A stretch of DNA of 64,000 bases from Caldilineaceae bacterium. Its GTDB lineage: Bacteria; Chloroflexota; Anaerolineae; Caldilineales; Caldilineaceae. The notes beneath the pieces were generated by a model. The model was not told the origin of the DNA and made no database searches. It worked only from the letters and a program-made list of their open reading frames with translations. This document shows positions 1 to 11,964 of the stretch, piece by piece (the first letter of the stretch is position 1; each line of letters starts with the position of its first letter). The stretch covers positions 30,551 through 94,550 of the forward strand of contig JADLDO010000015.1 in assembly GCA_020846635.1 (NCBI GenBank), written 5' to 3'. The position numbers and the translations under genes were made by a program.

Positions 1-1256
1 TGGTAGCCGCGGTCGATCTGTTGGACATTGCCGATGGTGGTGACGCCGTCGGCAGCCAGCGCCGCCAAGACCAATGCCATGCCCGCGCGAATATCGGGGC
101 TGCTGACCGGTTGGCCCACCAGCCGCCGCGGGCCTACAACCACGGCGCGGTGCGGATCGCAGAGGATGACCTGCGCGCCCATCGTAATCAGCCGGTCTAC
201 AAAATAGAGACGGCTCTCATACATCTTTTCGTGGAGAATCACCGTACCCTCTGCCTGTGTCGCCACCACCAGGGCGATGCTCATCAGATCGGGCGGGAAG
301 GCGGGCCACGGCGCATCATCGATCTTGGGGACGGCTCCGCCAAAGTCGGGCGTGATGCGTAGTTCCTGGTTATCTTCGACTACTAAGGTATACGCCTGTT
401 CGGGTGCAGCATGAGGATCATGCTCGATGTGCATTTTCACGCCTAGCCGTCCCCCAAAGACCATATTCATCATGCGGAGATGGTCGGGAATCACTCCTTG
501 AATCCGCAATTCGCCCGGAGTGATTGCGCCCAGGCCAATAAAGCTGCCCACCTCAACAAAGTCAGGGCTGACATAGAACTCGCCCCCGCGCAATGAATCC
601 TGCCCATGCACAATCAGCGTGTTGCTGCCGATGCCCTCGATTGGGCAGCCCATCTTGACCAAGAGATTACAAACGTCCTGGACATGCGGTTCGCTGGCGA
701 TGTTGCGCAGGATGGTTGTGCCCTGGGCCAGGGCTGCGGCCATTACACCGTTCTCTGTAGCCGTGACAGACGTCTCATCTAGTAGGATGTCTGCACCGCG
801 CAAGCGGCCATTGGCGTTGAGCGCAAACTTGCCGTTGATTTCACGGCGTGCGCCTAGCCCTTCCAGCACTTGCAAGTGGGTGTCAATCCGTCGCCGCCCG
901 ATGTCGTCGCCGCCTGCCGCTGTGTTGACGCTGAAATGTTGGAAGCGGGCCAAAAGCGGCCCCATCAAGGTTAACGAGCCACGAATCTGGGCAAAGAGTT
1001 GGGCATTGGGGTCGGTGCGGTTGACGTGGCGGGCGCAGAGGGTAATCGTGGAGCCACGACGGTCGATCTCGACGCCAAGTTGGCCCAGGATGGCGAGCAT
1101 GGTATTGACATCGCCAATTTCCGGTACATTGTGAAGCGTAAGCGCTTCGTCTGTCAGCAAAGAAGCTGCCAATAATGGCAGTGCTGCGTTTTTATTTCCA
1201 ATCGGCTGAACCGTCCCATGCAGGGGGTAGCCGCCTTCTATGACAAAAGATGCCAT
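1..1256 (-). CDS. murA: UDP-N-acetylglucosamine 1-carboxyvinyltransferase (3' end cut by window)
   Basis: This enzyme adds enolpyruvate from PEP to UDP-GlcNAc, the first committed step of peptidoglycan synthesis in the cytoplasm. Reading the reverse strand from ATG at 1256 gives [14 protein letters not shown], then IGNKNAALP with the Lys22-Asn23 pair typical of MurA, and the loop [15 protein letters not shown] near residues 114-128. The catalytic Cys of E. coli MurA (Cys115) is replaced by Asp117, the substitution known from mycobacteria and chlamydiae that makes the enzyme insensitive to fosfomycin. The visible end, NVQQIDRGY, matches the last conserved block, so only about 15 residues lie outside the window. 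A GAGG motif lies just upstream of the ATG. No start-to-stop ORF exists here because the stop codon is beyond base 1. Confidence 0.95.
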   Translation of the reverse strand, partial: MASFVIEGGYPLHGTVQPIGNKNAALPLLAASLLTDEALTLHNVPEIGDVNTMLAILGQLGVEIDRRGSTITLCARHVNRTDPNAQLFAQIRGSLTLMGPLLARFQHFSVNTAAGGDDIGRRRIDTHLQVLEGLGARREINGKFALNANGRLRGADILLDETSVTATENGVMAAALAQGTTILRNIASEPHVQDVCNLLVKMGCPIEGIGSNTLIVHGQDSLRGGEFYVSPDFVEVGSFIGLGAITPGELRIQGVIPDHLRMMNMVFGGRLGVKMHIEHDPHAAPEQAYTLVVEDNQELRITPDFGGAVPKIDDAPWPAFPPDLMSIALVVATQAEGTVILHEKMYESRLYFVDRLITMGAQVILCDPHRAVVVGPRRLVGQPVSSPDIRAGMALVLAALAADGVTTIGNVQQIDRGY

Positions 1257-1741
1257 CTCCGTTCCTCGTTTGGTTTGCGATGGTTGCCTTAAGAATGAGG
1301 TATCGAGCGCGAGCGGCTCGGAAGTGTGCTCTGTTTTCGGTTGGGTTGTGTTCGTGTATTGTTGAACTGCTGGATTGCTGATTGATTGTGCCATGACAAA
1401 ACACCTGTGAATTTTAACGAATTTGATGATAAGGCGCTAATCTTTGCCATGCTTCGTCTTGAAAGATGAACGCCGGTTAGTGCCATGATAGGGTTCTGCC
1501 CAAATTTATAGGGTAGGTTGCATGCCAATGACTGCGGCAAAAATAGGCTGATTTTCAACCATAAATTGAAAGAACGGACGAACAGATGTTCCCGATCTAC
1601 CAGGCTAAAATTCGCTTATTCAGTCAAGTTATGGTATACTAGACTCTTGGTGATGGTGTTGGACTTCACTCGGACGATTAAGCTACACGGATAGGCTAGA
1701 TGGGCAGACTGCCCGTGTGTATTGATGGGTGCTTAGGATGA
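1257..1741. promoter_or_regulatory. Divergent intergenic region with candidate -10 element
   Basis: These 485 bases separate murA (reverse) from the membrane-protein/gyrB pair (forward). No convincing gene is visible; the short ORFs here have no ribosome site. A TGGTATACT sequence (TATACT at 1635-1640) is an extended -10 candidate for the forward operon. The same TGGTATAMT core recurs before the genes at 23337 and 39826. No good -35 hexamer is seen. Confidence 0.4.
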
Positions 1742-4694
<2,953 letters not shown>

Positions 4695-4700
4695 GCATTA

Positions 4701-4740
4701 GCCACGTATCACTGCTGCACTTGCAGCAGTGATACGTGGC
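4701..4740 (+). terminator. 40-base near-perfect palindrome after gyrB
   Basis: Two perfect 19-base arms (4701-4719 and 4722-4740, GCCACGTATC...GATACGTGGC) are separated by two bases, starting six bases after the gyrB stop. It would fold into a very stable hairpin. Only AGTTCCATTTT follows instead of a clean T-run, so it may act as a terminator or as a 3'-end stabiliser. Confidence 0.6.
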
Positions 4741-4796
4741 AGTTCCATTTTATCAATGTTATCGTCGATTGGGGTTAGACAGCGCGCCCACCGCGC

Positions 4797-6146
4797 TCAG
4801 CGCATAGATAGTTCGGGCGTGCGTTCAAACCTATAAATCTCAACCCCTTTTACAGAATAGGCAGGCTCAAAAACCCAACCGGCTGGCGGCGTCCATGTTG
4901 GCAGCCGATCTTTTTCTACTACAACAATCCAGACACGATTTCCGAATTGCATCAGACGCTCAGGCGTCCATTCCGAGAAATGCAGCCAGGGGGCATGTCC
5001 ACGGTACTCTGACATGTAATACCAGAGCCATCGAGGATCATCAGCGATGATTTTCTCGCCGGGGCGAATGTTCCATCGTAACTGTTGTGTTGCCGCCTGA
5101 TAATCATGACTAGGGGCATAATACAGACGCTCTACTTCGGGCAAGAACAGTACAATCGCCACAATCGCAGCACCAGCGACCAAGGCGATCATGCGCCTTT
5201 GTGTTATCCATAGCCCCAGAGTGCCCGCCAAGACAAGCCAGAAGTAGGGTAAAAACGCAACCACATGGCGACCTCCTATACCGTATCGCGAGACAATACC
5301 AATCACCAGCACGCACAGCAGGCCGACAACGGAAATCCCCCAGACCAGCCATAGCGATTGGTTTCGCCTCGTGTAGGCAACCACGGGAGCAGCCAACCAC
5401 AATAGCCACAACGGCCATGCGGCAATACTCGCGGTGATGGTTGGTGCATGAATTCTAATCTCTGACCACAGGTGGACAGGTGCTGTATTCGTCGTGTTGG
5501 CTCTCAGGACAATATTGTCATAATAGAACCACGGTGCGAACAATATCAGGGCAGTTATAGAGGCCAATGTAAACGGCACAGCCTGATCGCGTTTGAAGAC
5601 AACTAGCCATAGTAACATTGCAGGAAGTAGAAATAGAGTGTAGTAGTGGGCATACAATGCAATGGCGAGCGCCATTGCAAATACGACCCACCCGTGCCAG
5701 CGTTTGCGCTCTATTGCCAGCATAAATACCCACACTACAATCAGAATCAAGAATGTTCCCAGGCTGTACATGCGTACTTGTCGTGATAATTCGATATGGA
5801 GGGGGCTTAGGGCGAGTGGTAAGGCGGCAGCGGCAGCAGGCCAATGACCGAACAGACGAAGGCCGATCGCGTACAGGATGACGACTGACAGCGATCCCCA
5901 TAGTACTGGGGCGAGACGCAAGATGCCGTCAGAATGTCCAAGTGCGCGCCAGGTAAGCCACGTCATGACATAATCGAGCGGAACGCTCCCGACATGTGCA
6001 AGTGCCTGCTTGATTGTATCTACCAGGGGCGACTGTGCATAAAGGACAACGCCGATTTCGTCCAGGTTGAGGTTGTTTTGTTCAATGTTGAATAAGCGTA
6101 ATAACAAGGCCCCCAAGAAAAGTCCTAGCATCCAAGCGTGGCGCAT
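4797..6146 (-). CDS. GT-C type membrane glycosyltransferase (GT39/PMT-like)
   Basis: This is a polytopic membrane protein of the ArnT/PMT superfamily, enzymes that transfer sugars from lipid-phosphate donors to extracytoplasmic acceptors. The first transmembrane segment is followed by NLNLDEIG, the acidic first-loop motif (Asp-Glu) that marks GT-C catalytic sites. Later, LSRQVRMYSL precedes a run of about ten hydrophobic segments, and the protein ends in a short soluble C-terminal domain. I chose ATG 6146 over the TTG at 6161 because GGGGAGGGGA lies immediately upstream of it. The true acceptor is unknown. It is a single gene, divergent from the sulfatase. Confidence 0.75.
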   Translation of the reverse strand: MRHAWMLGLFLGALLLRLFNIEQNNLNLDEIGVVLYAQSPLVDTIKQALAHVGSVPLDYVMTWLTWRALGHSDGILRLAPVLWGSLSVVILYAIGLRLFGHWPAAAAALPLALSPLHIELSRQVRMYSLGTFLILIVVWVFMLAIERKRWHGWVVFAMALAIALYAHYYTLFLLPAMLLWLVVFKRDQAVPFTLASITALILFAPWFYYDNIVLRANTTNTAPVHLWSEIRIHAPTITASIAAWPLWLLWLAAPVVAYTRRNQSLWLVWGISVVGLLCVLVIGIVSRYGIGGRHVVAFLPYFWLVLAGTLGLWITQRRMIALVAGAAIVAIVLFLPEVERLYYAPSHDYQAATQQLRWNIRPGEKIIADDPRWLWYYMSEYRGHAPWLHFSEWTPERLMQFGNRVWIVVVEKDRLPTWTPPAGWVFEPAYSVKGVEIYRFERTPELSMR

Positions 6147-6509
6147 GGCTCCCCTCCCCAAAAATCACCTCCGGTGGCTGCTTGCCTAGGGCATGCCAAC
6201 GAAAGGCGATCTTAGTGTAAGGTATAACTGTGCGCCCCAGGCCCCATGATTTTATGCACGATGACCGGAAAAGTCCACATCGCAGGCCAAAAAAACTCCC
6301 CAGTCACAGTTTATAGCACATCCTTCCTCAGGCGTATCACGATTCTCGTCGTATCCCCATCTCCTCGTATCTCCATCTCCACCCAATAACCTCTCGATCA
6401 GAACATATAAGACAAATGTACCTTGCATCTCGCGCGCGGGTTGTGTAGGGTGCATATGGTCACAACTTCTGATTCTCCCCATTATCATTATCACAATAGA
6501 AAGTGGATC
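6147..6509. promoter_or_regulatory. Divergent intergenic region
   Basis: About 360 bases lie between the GT-C gene and the sulfatase. It contains a short direct repeat, CGTATCYCCATCTCC, twice within roughly 6345-6382, and an AT-rich ATTATCATTATCA stretch near 6481. No convincing ORF or consensus promoter is seen. The sulfatase frame stays open upstream to 6423, so an earlier start is possible. Confidence 0.3.
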
Positions 6510-8189
6510 ATGACTTCCAAGACACAGCGTAGTAGGCTTGCACCCAAAGAGTCGCTGCCGCGTCGCACTTTTTTACGCGGGGCCGGTGCCCTACTCGTCG
6601 CCGGGGTGGCCGCGCGCCATCATGCCCAGCCACAGCCGGTCGTCGCGGCCAGCCGCGCCACCTTACCCACGCGTCCCAACTTGGTGATTATCCTAACTGA
6701 CCAGGAGCGCCAGCCCAAACATTGGCCGGAGGGTTGGGCGGAAGCCAACTTGCCCAACCGCCAACGTCTTGCCGACAGCGGGCTTTCCTTCACCCGCGCC
6801 TTTTGCAACAGCGCCATGTGTTCCCCCAGCCGCAGCACGCTCTTTACCGGACTCTATCCGGCGCAGCATGGGGTGATCGCCACATTGACGGCGGGCGGCA
6901 CCATCTCGCCCACCGAGCCGGTGCTGCCGTTGGATGGGCAGAATATGGCAAAGCTGCTGGCCTCTGCGGGCTACAACGTTCACTTTCGCGGCAAATGGCA
7001 CATGAGCAAGGGCGAGGGGGGCGGCGATCCAAGCAGCGAGGATGTCGCCGCCTATGGCTTTCAAGGCTGGCAGCCACCAGAGGCAGGTCAGGATACGGCT
7101 CCGGCTAATTTTGGTGGCGGCTGCGCCAACCATGATGCGCGTATCGCCGGTGAAGCCGTCGACTTCATCAACTCCCTTGACCCTGACAGCGATACACCTT
7201 TTGCACTGATTGTCTCCTTTGCCAATCCTCATGATCTGCTGGCCTATCCGCTCACCTGGGACGAAGAGAGCGAGGGCGGCTGCGACAACTACAAATCGCT
7301 CGCACCGGGCTGTTTTGAGCAGGGGATTGAACTGCCCCCCACCTATGACGAAATGTTGCACCTCAATCATAAACCGGCCGCGCAGGTGCAAAGCCGCTTA
7401 CTCCTGGCTGGGCTTGGCCCTCTGTCGGGGCCGACAGCGCCAGAAAACGCGCCACTCAACTATGTCAATTTCTATGCCTATCTACAAAAGGTCGTGGATG
7501 AGCACATCGGTTCCGTGTTGGATGCGCTGGAAGCCAAAATAGGGCTGCTGGACAAGACGCTTGTCATCCGCACCGCTGATCATGGGGAGATGGGGCTTTC
7601 GCATGGCGCACTGCGCCAGAAGATTTTTAACGTCTATGAGGAGACTCTCAGCGTGCCGCTGGTGATAAGCAACCCGGTACTCTTTCCGCAGCCGGTACAG
7701 ACCGGCGCGATGGCCTCGCTGATTGACCTGATGCCCACCCTTGCCACGCTGGCTGATGTGCCCAACCGCAGCGCATGGACTTTTAAGGGCACCGATCTGA
7801 CGCCTGTGATTGAGGATGCCATTGATCATCCCGCTGCACCCACTGTGGAAGTGCAAGACACGATTCTTTTCACCTTTGACGATGAGAATTGCGGCGGGCC
7901 AGATGGTCAAACGATTGTGAAGCAGCCCAACCACATCCGCTGTATTCGTGAGGGGCGCTGGAAGTATGCGATGTACTTCGATCCGGCAGGCGTGGAACCG
8001 GCAGAATATGAGCTTTATGACCTGCAAGAAGACCCGTATGAGATGCACAATCTCGCCAATCCCCGCAATACAGAGGATTATGCGCCCGAACAACAGTCCG
8101 TTATGCATGCGAAGCTGCTCGCCAAGATGGCGGCGACGGGGACTGCGCCCTATGCCGCTTATCTGCCGGTGACAATGCAGGGAGGGTAA
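6510..8189 (+). CDS. Tat-exported sulfatase (arylsulfatase A family)
   Basis: The protein hydrolyses sulfate esters, probably of a carbohydrate, outside the membrane. With the start at ATG 6510 it has a twin-arginine signal, PRRTFLRGAGALLVAGVAA (about 17-35), followed by NLVIILTDQ at the catalytic metal site. CSPSRSTLFTG follows, in which Cys104 of C-x-P-S-R would be converted to formylglycine. RGKWHMSKGE and the TADHGEMG block lie further on, as in family S1 sulfatases. Earlier in-frame starts (6423, 6456) would only lengthen the leader. No formylglycine-generating enzyme is in the window. The neighbouring convergent sugar ABC transporter suggests use of a sulfated glycan, but that is inference. 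Confidence 0.88.
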   Translation: MTSKTQRSRLAPKESLPRRTFLRGAGALLVAGVAARHHAQPQPVVAASRATLPTRPNLVIILTDQERQPKHWPEGWAEANLPNRQRLADSGLSFTRAFCNSAMCSPSRSTLFTGLYPAQHGVIATLTAGGTISPTEPVLPLDGQNMAKLLASAGYNVHFRGKWHMSKGEGGGDPSSEDVAAYGFQGWQPPEAGQDTAPANFGGGCANHDARIAGEAVDFINSLDPDSDTPFALIVSFANPHDLLAYPLTWDEESEGGCDNYKSLAPGCFEQGIELPPTYDEMLHLNHKPAAQVQSRLLLAGLGPLSGPTAPENAPLNYVNFYAYLQKVVDEHIGSVLDALEAKIGLLDKTLVIRTADHGEMGLSHGALRQKIFNVYEETLSVPLVISNPVLFPQPVQTGAMASLIDLMPTLATLADVPNRSAWTFKGTDLTPVIEDAIDHPAAPTVEVQDTILFTFDDENCGGPDGQTIVKQPNHIRCIREGRWKYAMYFDPAGVEPAEYELYDLQEDPYEMHNLANPRNTEDYAPEQQSVMHAKLLAKMAATGTAPYAAYLPVTMQGG

Positions 8190-8216
8190 GGGATGGGGGA
8201 TGAGGAGAACTGAGAA

Positions 8217-8250
8217 CACCCTCCCGGAAGCTCGAAGCTTTCGGGAGGTG
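8217..8250 (+). repeat. CTCCCGGAAGC palindrome, copy 1 (short form)
   Basis: Arms CTCCCGGAAGCT and AGCTTTCGGGAG form a 12-base stem with one wobble, located between the sulfatase and the convergent permease gene. It belongs to a six-copy family in this window. It probably terminates transcription from one or both sides, although no T-run follows. Confidence 0.75.
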
Positions 8251-8261
8251 ATACCCGCTCT

Positions 8262-9188
8262 TTACCCGCGCAAGGCGAACCCCTGTACACCCTCTACAAA
8301 GTATCTCTGCAAGCGCAGGAAGAGAATCACCAGGGGCAGCGTCGCAACAGTTGCCAGGGCAAAGGCGAAGGGGTAGTCTTGAATCGACGTGCCTGGTGGA
8401 TAGCCCTTAAGCTGGGCTGTGACGAGCAACGAACGCTGGATCCCCAACGACATCGTCCAAATTTCGCGGTTACCGGAACTGATGATCAGCGGCCATTGAT
8501 AATCGTTCCAGATATTGACAAATTCGAAGATCACCAGCACCGTCAGCACCGGCTTCAACATGGGCAGGTAAATATCCCACAAGACGCGCAGGGTACTAGC
8601 TCCATCGACGCGCGCCGCCTCCTCAAAGTCGGCAGGGATCGTATAAAAGGTCTGGCGCAGCATAAAGATATAAAAGACATTGACCAAACCAGGGAGCAGC
8701 AGCCCGCCAAAGCTATTGACAAAGCCATGTCCCCCTTGCCCCATCCAGTCATTGCCGCCTGCGCCCGGAAAACGGGCCATGATAACATAGGTCGGGATCC
8801 AAAAGACGATGCCGGGAATCATCAGCGAACTGAGCAGATAGAGAAAGGCGGCATCGCGCCCCCAGAACTTCAAGCGCGCAAATACATAGCCTGCCAACAC
8901 GGCTACCGTCCCTGGGATGGTGATGTACCAGGCGATGCGTATGAGTGTATTGAGTACCCACTTCCACAGCGGGGCCAGCTTGCTAAAGGCGGGGGTAAAG
9001 AGAACGGTGTAATTCTCCAGATAAAGTTCCTGCGGATAGGGCAGCCACGGATGAAGGTAGAAGGTTTCCATGCTGTTCAGCGACCCCAATACCGCATAGA
9101 CCATCGGATAGGCCATGATGATGCTGCCAATGATGAGGAAGGCATAGATGAATATCCGGCCTGGTTGCAGCGTTCGGCGTTTGCCCAT
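8262..9188 (-). CDS. Sugar ABC transporter permease, MalG type
   Basis: This is one of the two membrane subunits of a carbohydrate importer (CUT1 family). It has six hydrophobic segments and the cytoplasmic EAA loop EEAARVDGASTLRVLWDIY, with Gly spaced as needed to contact the ATPase. The C-terminus, FVEGVQGFALRG, is close to the MalG-type ending (G-x-x-x-GA-x-KG). ATG 9188 follows AGAAAGAG, whereas the upstream ATG 9227 would overlap the preceding gene. It is the last gene of a binding protein-permease-permease operon. No ATPase is encoded in the operon. Confidence 0.92.
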   Translation of the reverse strand: MGKRRTLQPGRIFIYAFLIIGSIIMAYPMVYAVLGSLNSMETFYLHPWLPYPQELYLENYTVLFTPAFSKLAPLWKWVLNTLIRIAWYITIPGTVAVLAGYVFARLKFWGRDAAFLYLLSSLMIPGIVFWIPTYVIMARFPGAGGNDWMGQGGHGFVNSFGGLLLPGLVNVFYIFMLRQTFYTIPADFEEAARVDGASTLRVLWDIYLPMLKPVLTVLVIFEFVNIWNDYQWPLIISSGNREIWTMSLGIQRSLLVTAQLKGYPPGTSIQDYPFAFALATVATLPLVILFLRLQRYFVEGVQGFALRG

Positions 9189-9210
9189 TGTTGACTCTTT
9201 CTGACGAATC

Positions 9211-10152
9211 CTACTCTGTTTGTCCACGGCTCATGAGGCGCATGTTGGTGATGCTAAATCCCAACAGCACAATGGCTACCACCATCGAGCCTGCTGCGGC
9301 CAGCCCCAGCCGCGTATTCACAAAGGCGTCGTTGTAAATTTGCAGCAGCATCACATTTGTCGTGTTCGATGGGCCGCCGTTTGAGATCAACAGAACCGCT
9401 TCAAAGATCTGGAAGCTGGCGATCATGCTGGTCACGACCACAAAGATAATCATCGGGCGCAAGAGCGGCACAGTGATATAGCGCATTTGGGCCCACCAGG
9501 TCGCACCGTCAACCTTGGCAGCTTCGTAGATTTCGCGGTGAATACCCTGGAGCGCGGCCAAGAAAAGCACAACCGGCACACCAAGACCGCGCCAAATTGA
9601 ATACAAAATGATAAAGGAACGCATCCACGAGGTGCTGATTGTCCAAATGACAATGTCCTGGCCGAATGCCTTAAGGACTGCGTTGAAGATGCCGTCATAG
9701 GGCGAGATAAACGCAAAAAAGACCTGGGATGTGATAGCGGCAGAGGTGAGGGTGGGAATATAGAACAAGGCTCGGTAGAGGCCGCGGCCCACAACCTTTT
9801 CGTTCAACAACACCGCTGTAAAGAAAGCTACCACCGTCTGGATCGCCAAAATGGTGAGCGAGAAAAGCAGCGTGTTAAAGAGGATCAGTGGATAGGGCGG
9901 ATTGAGATAGGTGCGGTAGTTGGCAAGCCCGACCCAGCGCGGCGCTTGGTAGACGCCGCTCCAACTGGTAAAGCTCACATAGAGATTTGCCGCGACTGGG
10001 AAGATAAAAAAGAAGGAGTAGTAGAGCAGGATTGGGGTAAGAATCAGCCAAGCCTCAAAGGCTTGACGGTGGCGGTGCCGCCAGCGCGTGAATCGCTGTG
10101 TCCAGGGAACATCCCCTGTGCCGAGGGATGTAGATTTGGCAGACACACTCAT
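9211..10152 (-). CDS. Sugar ABC transporter permease, MalF type
   Basis: This is the partner permease of the downstream MalG-type protein. It has six hydrophobic segments starting near residue 33 (AWLILTPILLYYSFFFIFP) and the EAA loop YEAAKVDGATWWAQMRYI. NGGPSNTTNVM is typical of CUT1 sugar permeases. ATG 10152 sits behind GGAGGAAATG. The frame extends upstream to 10272, but that part lies in a region of hairpins and is not expected to be translated. The gap to the next gene is 22 bases. Specificity cannot be read from the permease. Confidence 0.92.
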   Translation of the reverse strand: MSVSAKSTSLGTGDVPWTQRFTRWRHRHRQAFEAWLILTPILLYYSFFFIFPVAANLYVSFTSWSGVYQAPRWVGLANYRTYLNPPYPLILFNTLLFSLTILAIQTVVAFFTAVLLNEKVVGRGLYRALFYIPTLTSAAITSQVFFAFISPYDGIFNAVLKAFGQDIVIWTISTSWMRSFIILYSIWRGLGVPVVLFLAALQGIHREIYEAAKVDGATWWAQMRYITVPLLRPMIIFVVVTSMIASFQIFEAVLLISNGGPSNTTNVMLLQIYNDAFVNTRLGLAAAGSMVVAIVLLGFSITNMRLMSRGQTE

Positions 10153-10214
10153 GAGAACATTTCCTCCATACATGACGCGTGATCGAATGGCGCGTAACAC
10201 CATGCGCCGGTGAA

Positions 10215-10268
10215 GCCGCCGGAGGTTAAACCATCCGGCGGCCTGGTCAGCCACCGCGCAGGTGGCTG
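10215..10268 (-). repeat. Twin hairpins between binding-protein and permease genes
   Basis: Two consecutive stems are visible: GCCGCCGGA (10215-10223) with TCCGGCGGC (10234-10242), and CAGCCACC (10248-10255) with GGTGGCTG (10261-10268). They lie between the binding-protein stop and the permease ribosome site, where a hairpin could protect the upstream mRNA and lower permease expression, as in the malE-malF spacer of E. coli. The first stem is related to a palindrome near 53394. Confidence 0.6.
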
Positions 10269-10287
10269 TCACCCTAAAGCTACTGTG

Positions 10288-11646
10288 CTAGGCGCTTGCC
10301 GACATCACCGCGTCCGCTTGCTCCTGCGCCTGATCCATCAGGGAAGTCACCGCGTCCTCTGTGCTGAGCAGCTTGGTGATCAGGTCATTATACGCAGTCC
10401 AGATCTTTTGGGGATCCTTGCGCCATTGGGGCAGCACACCCAAGTCGGCGTTGAGCAGCATGTCGATAAAGATCGTGTTGGCTTCTTCGGTATTGGCGCG
10501 CATTGCCTCCAACGCGCTGCGTGTGGAAGGCAGCCGTCCCAGGACCGAATTGACCAAATTCTGCACATCGTCCTCTTGCAGCACGCGACAGAAATAGGTT
10601 GCTTCTTCTGGATGCGCCGATTCTGACAGCGCCGAGACAATGACATTCCCGACGACGCCGGTGGCAGGTATGCCGTTTTCGTCCGGGATGGGAATCGGCG
10701 AGTACATGGCGTTCTCTAGCCCCTGATCCTTAGCCCATTTGACATGCCATGAACCGGCAATCTGATAGGCAGATTTACCCTGGAAGAGTTGGCTATAGAC
10801 CTGACCTTCATCGGGGTTAAAGCTGAGTCCTGGAGGGGCAAAGCGATGGATCTCGCGCAGGAAGGTCAACACCCGTTCACTCTCAGGGTTGTTAAACCAG
10901 GGATAGACATCCTCCTCTTTGGCAAGTTCAGCACCGGCTGTCTTATGATAGACGGCAAAGCGCAGGATACCACCGATCAGGAAGCCAACCGGCCCTTGCA
11001 GGGTATATCCATAGTACTCGCCATTGCCGGCAGTGGTGATCTGCTCGGCGTGCGAGAGCAGTTCATTCCAGGTCGCGGGCGGCGTGCTGGGGTCAAGCCC
11101 CGCTTGTTCAATCACGTTGGGGTTGCGCTCAAAGCCAAAGCAGCCGGTCAGTTGCGAAACACCATAGATCTTGCCGTCATAGACCGCAGCCGCGTAGGTG
11201 CCTTCCACCATGTTGTCTTTGACATCGGCAATGGCATCGTCCAGCGGCAAGAAAGCCCCTTCAATGGCATAGGGCTGAATGTAGTTCTCGCCCACAATCA
11301 GGTCTGGTGCTGTGCCGCCCAATCTGGCTGTCACCAGATTCTGGCGTAGTTCTTCATCCCACCCCATGTTCACAAGCTCGATGGTGGCATCTGGGTAACG
11401 CTCATTAAATAGGCCCAGCGCGACATCCCGATAGGGTTTTTCTAGATCAGTATTCTCCGGCAGAAAGCCGACATTCAACCACCCGACAAGAGCTGCACCA
11501 GCCGCGTTCGGGGCAGCCGGTTCAGCGGCAGATTCCGTACCGGCTGCCGGTGCGGTTGGGGCCGCACAAGCCGCCATCACAGCGCTGCCCGCTACTGCAC
11601 CAGACCACACGAGAAACTTACGACGCGAAAGTCGATTGGCACTCAT
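10288..11646 (-). CDS. Extracellular sugar-binding lipoprotein of ABC importer
   Basis: This is the substrate-capture subunit (solute-binding protein family 1). The N-terminus combines a twin-arginine motif (SRRKFLVWSG) with a lipobox (VMAAC), so it is probably exported folded and lipid-anchored. A low-complexity Ala/Pro/Glu linker follows, then the binding fold with LGGTAPDLIVGENYIQP, typical of this family. ATG 11646 is favoured because AAGGAG lies 11 bases upstream; ATG 11655 would be too close to it. It is the first gene of the importer operon and is followed by twin hairpins before the permeases. Confidence 0.9.
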   Translation of the reverse strand: MSANRLSRRKFLVWSGAVAGSAVMAACAAPTAPAAGTESAAEPAAPNAAGAALVGWLNVGFLPENTDLEKPYRDVALGLFNERYPDATIELVNMGWDEELRQNLVTARLGGTAPDLIVGENYIQPYAIEGAFLPLDDAIADVKDNMVEGTYAAAVYDGKIYGVSQLTGCFGFERNPNVIEQAGLDPSTPPATWNELLSHAEQITTAGNGEYYGYTLQGPVGFLIGGILRFAVYHKTAGAELAKEEDVYPWFNNPESERVLTFLREIHRFAPPGLSFNPDEGQVYSQLFQGKSAYQIAGSWHVKWAKDQGLENAMYSPIPIPDENGIPATGVVGNVIVSALSESAHPEEATYFCRVLQEDDVQNLVNSVLGRLPSTRSALEAMRANTEEANTIFIDMLLNADLGVLPQWRKDPQKIWTAYNDLITKLLSTEDAVTSLMDQAQEQADAVMSASA

Positions 11647-11964
11647 TTGGACCATTTCTCCTTTGATAGTGATTGGGGACCGCACCTAATGATGCGAATG
11701 GAACACGGACTCTTCTCGACGCTACTTTTCTCGACTCGTTTGAACTAAGCAGGAGGAGGGTGCGCGCAGCAACGAGCGCAGGCCAGTGCAACGAGCCTGT
11801 TGTGAGGATGACCATTGATTGTACTGGTCTGATCGTAGATCATGTCGAGGATCTAGCAAATATTCTGACGATCTTAGCGAAATAAAGAATCAAATCTGGG
11901 CTGGCTTTGAGTATAGCACCGACCATTTTCGGATGCAACAGGCTCTTGGTGTACGATAGTCAGC
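11647..11964. promoter_or_regulatory. Divergent intergenic region before importer operon
   Basis: These 318 bases lie between the importer operon (reverse) and the UDG-like gene (forward). Several GATC-containing half-palindromes (GATCGTAGATCATG around 11831-11844, GATCT near 11851) may be operator-like. No consensus promoter could be assigned and no gene is seen. Confidence 0.3.
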
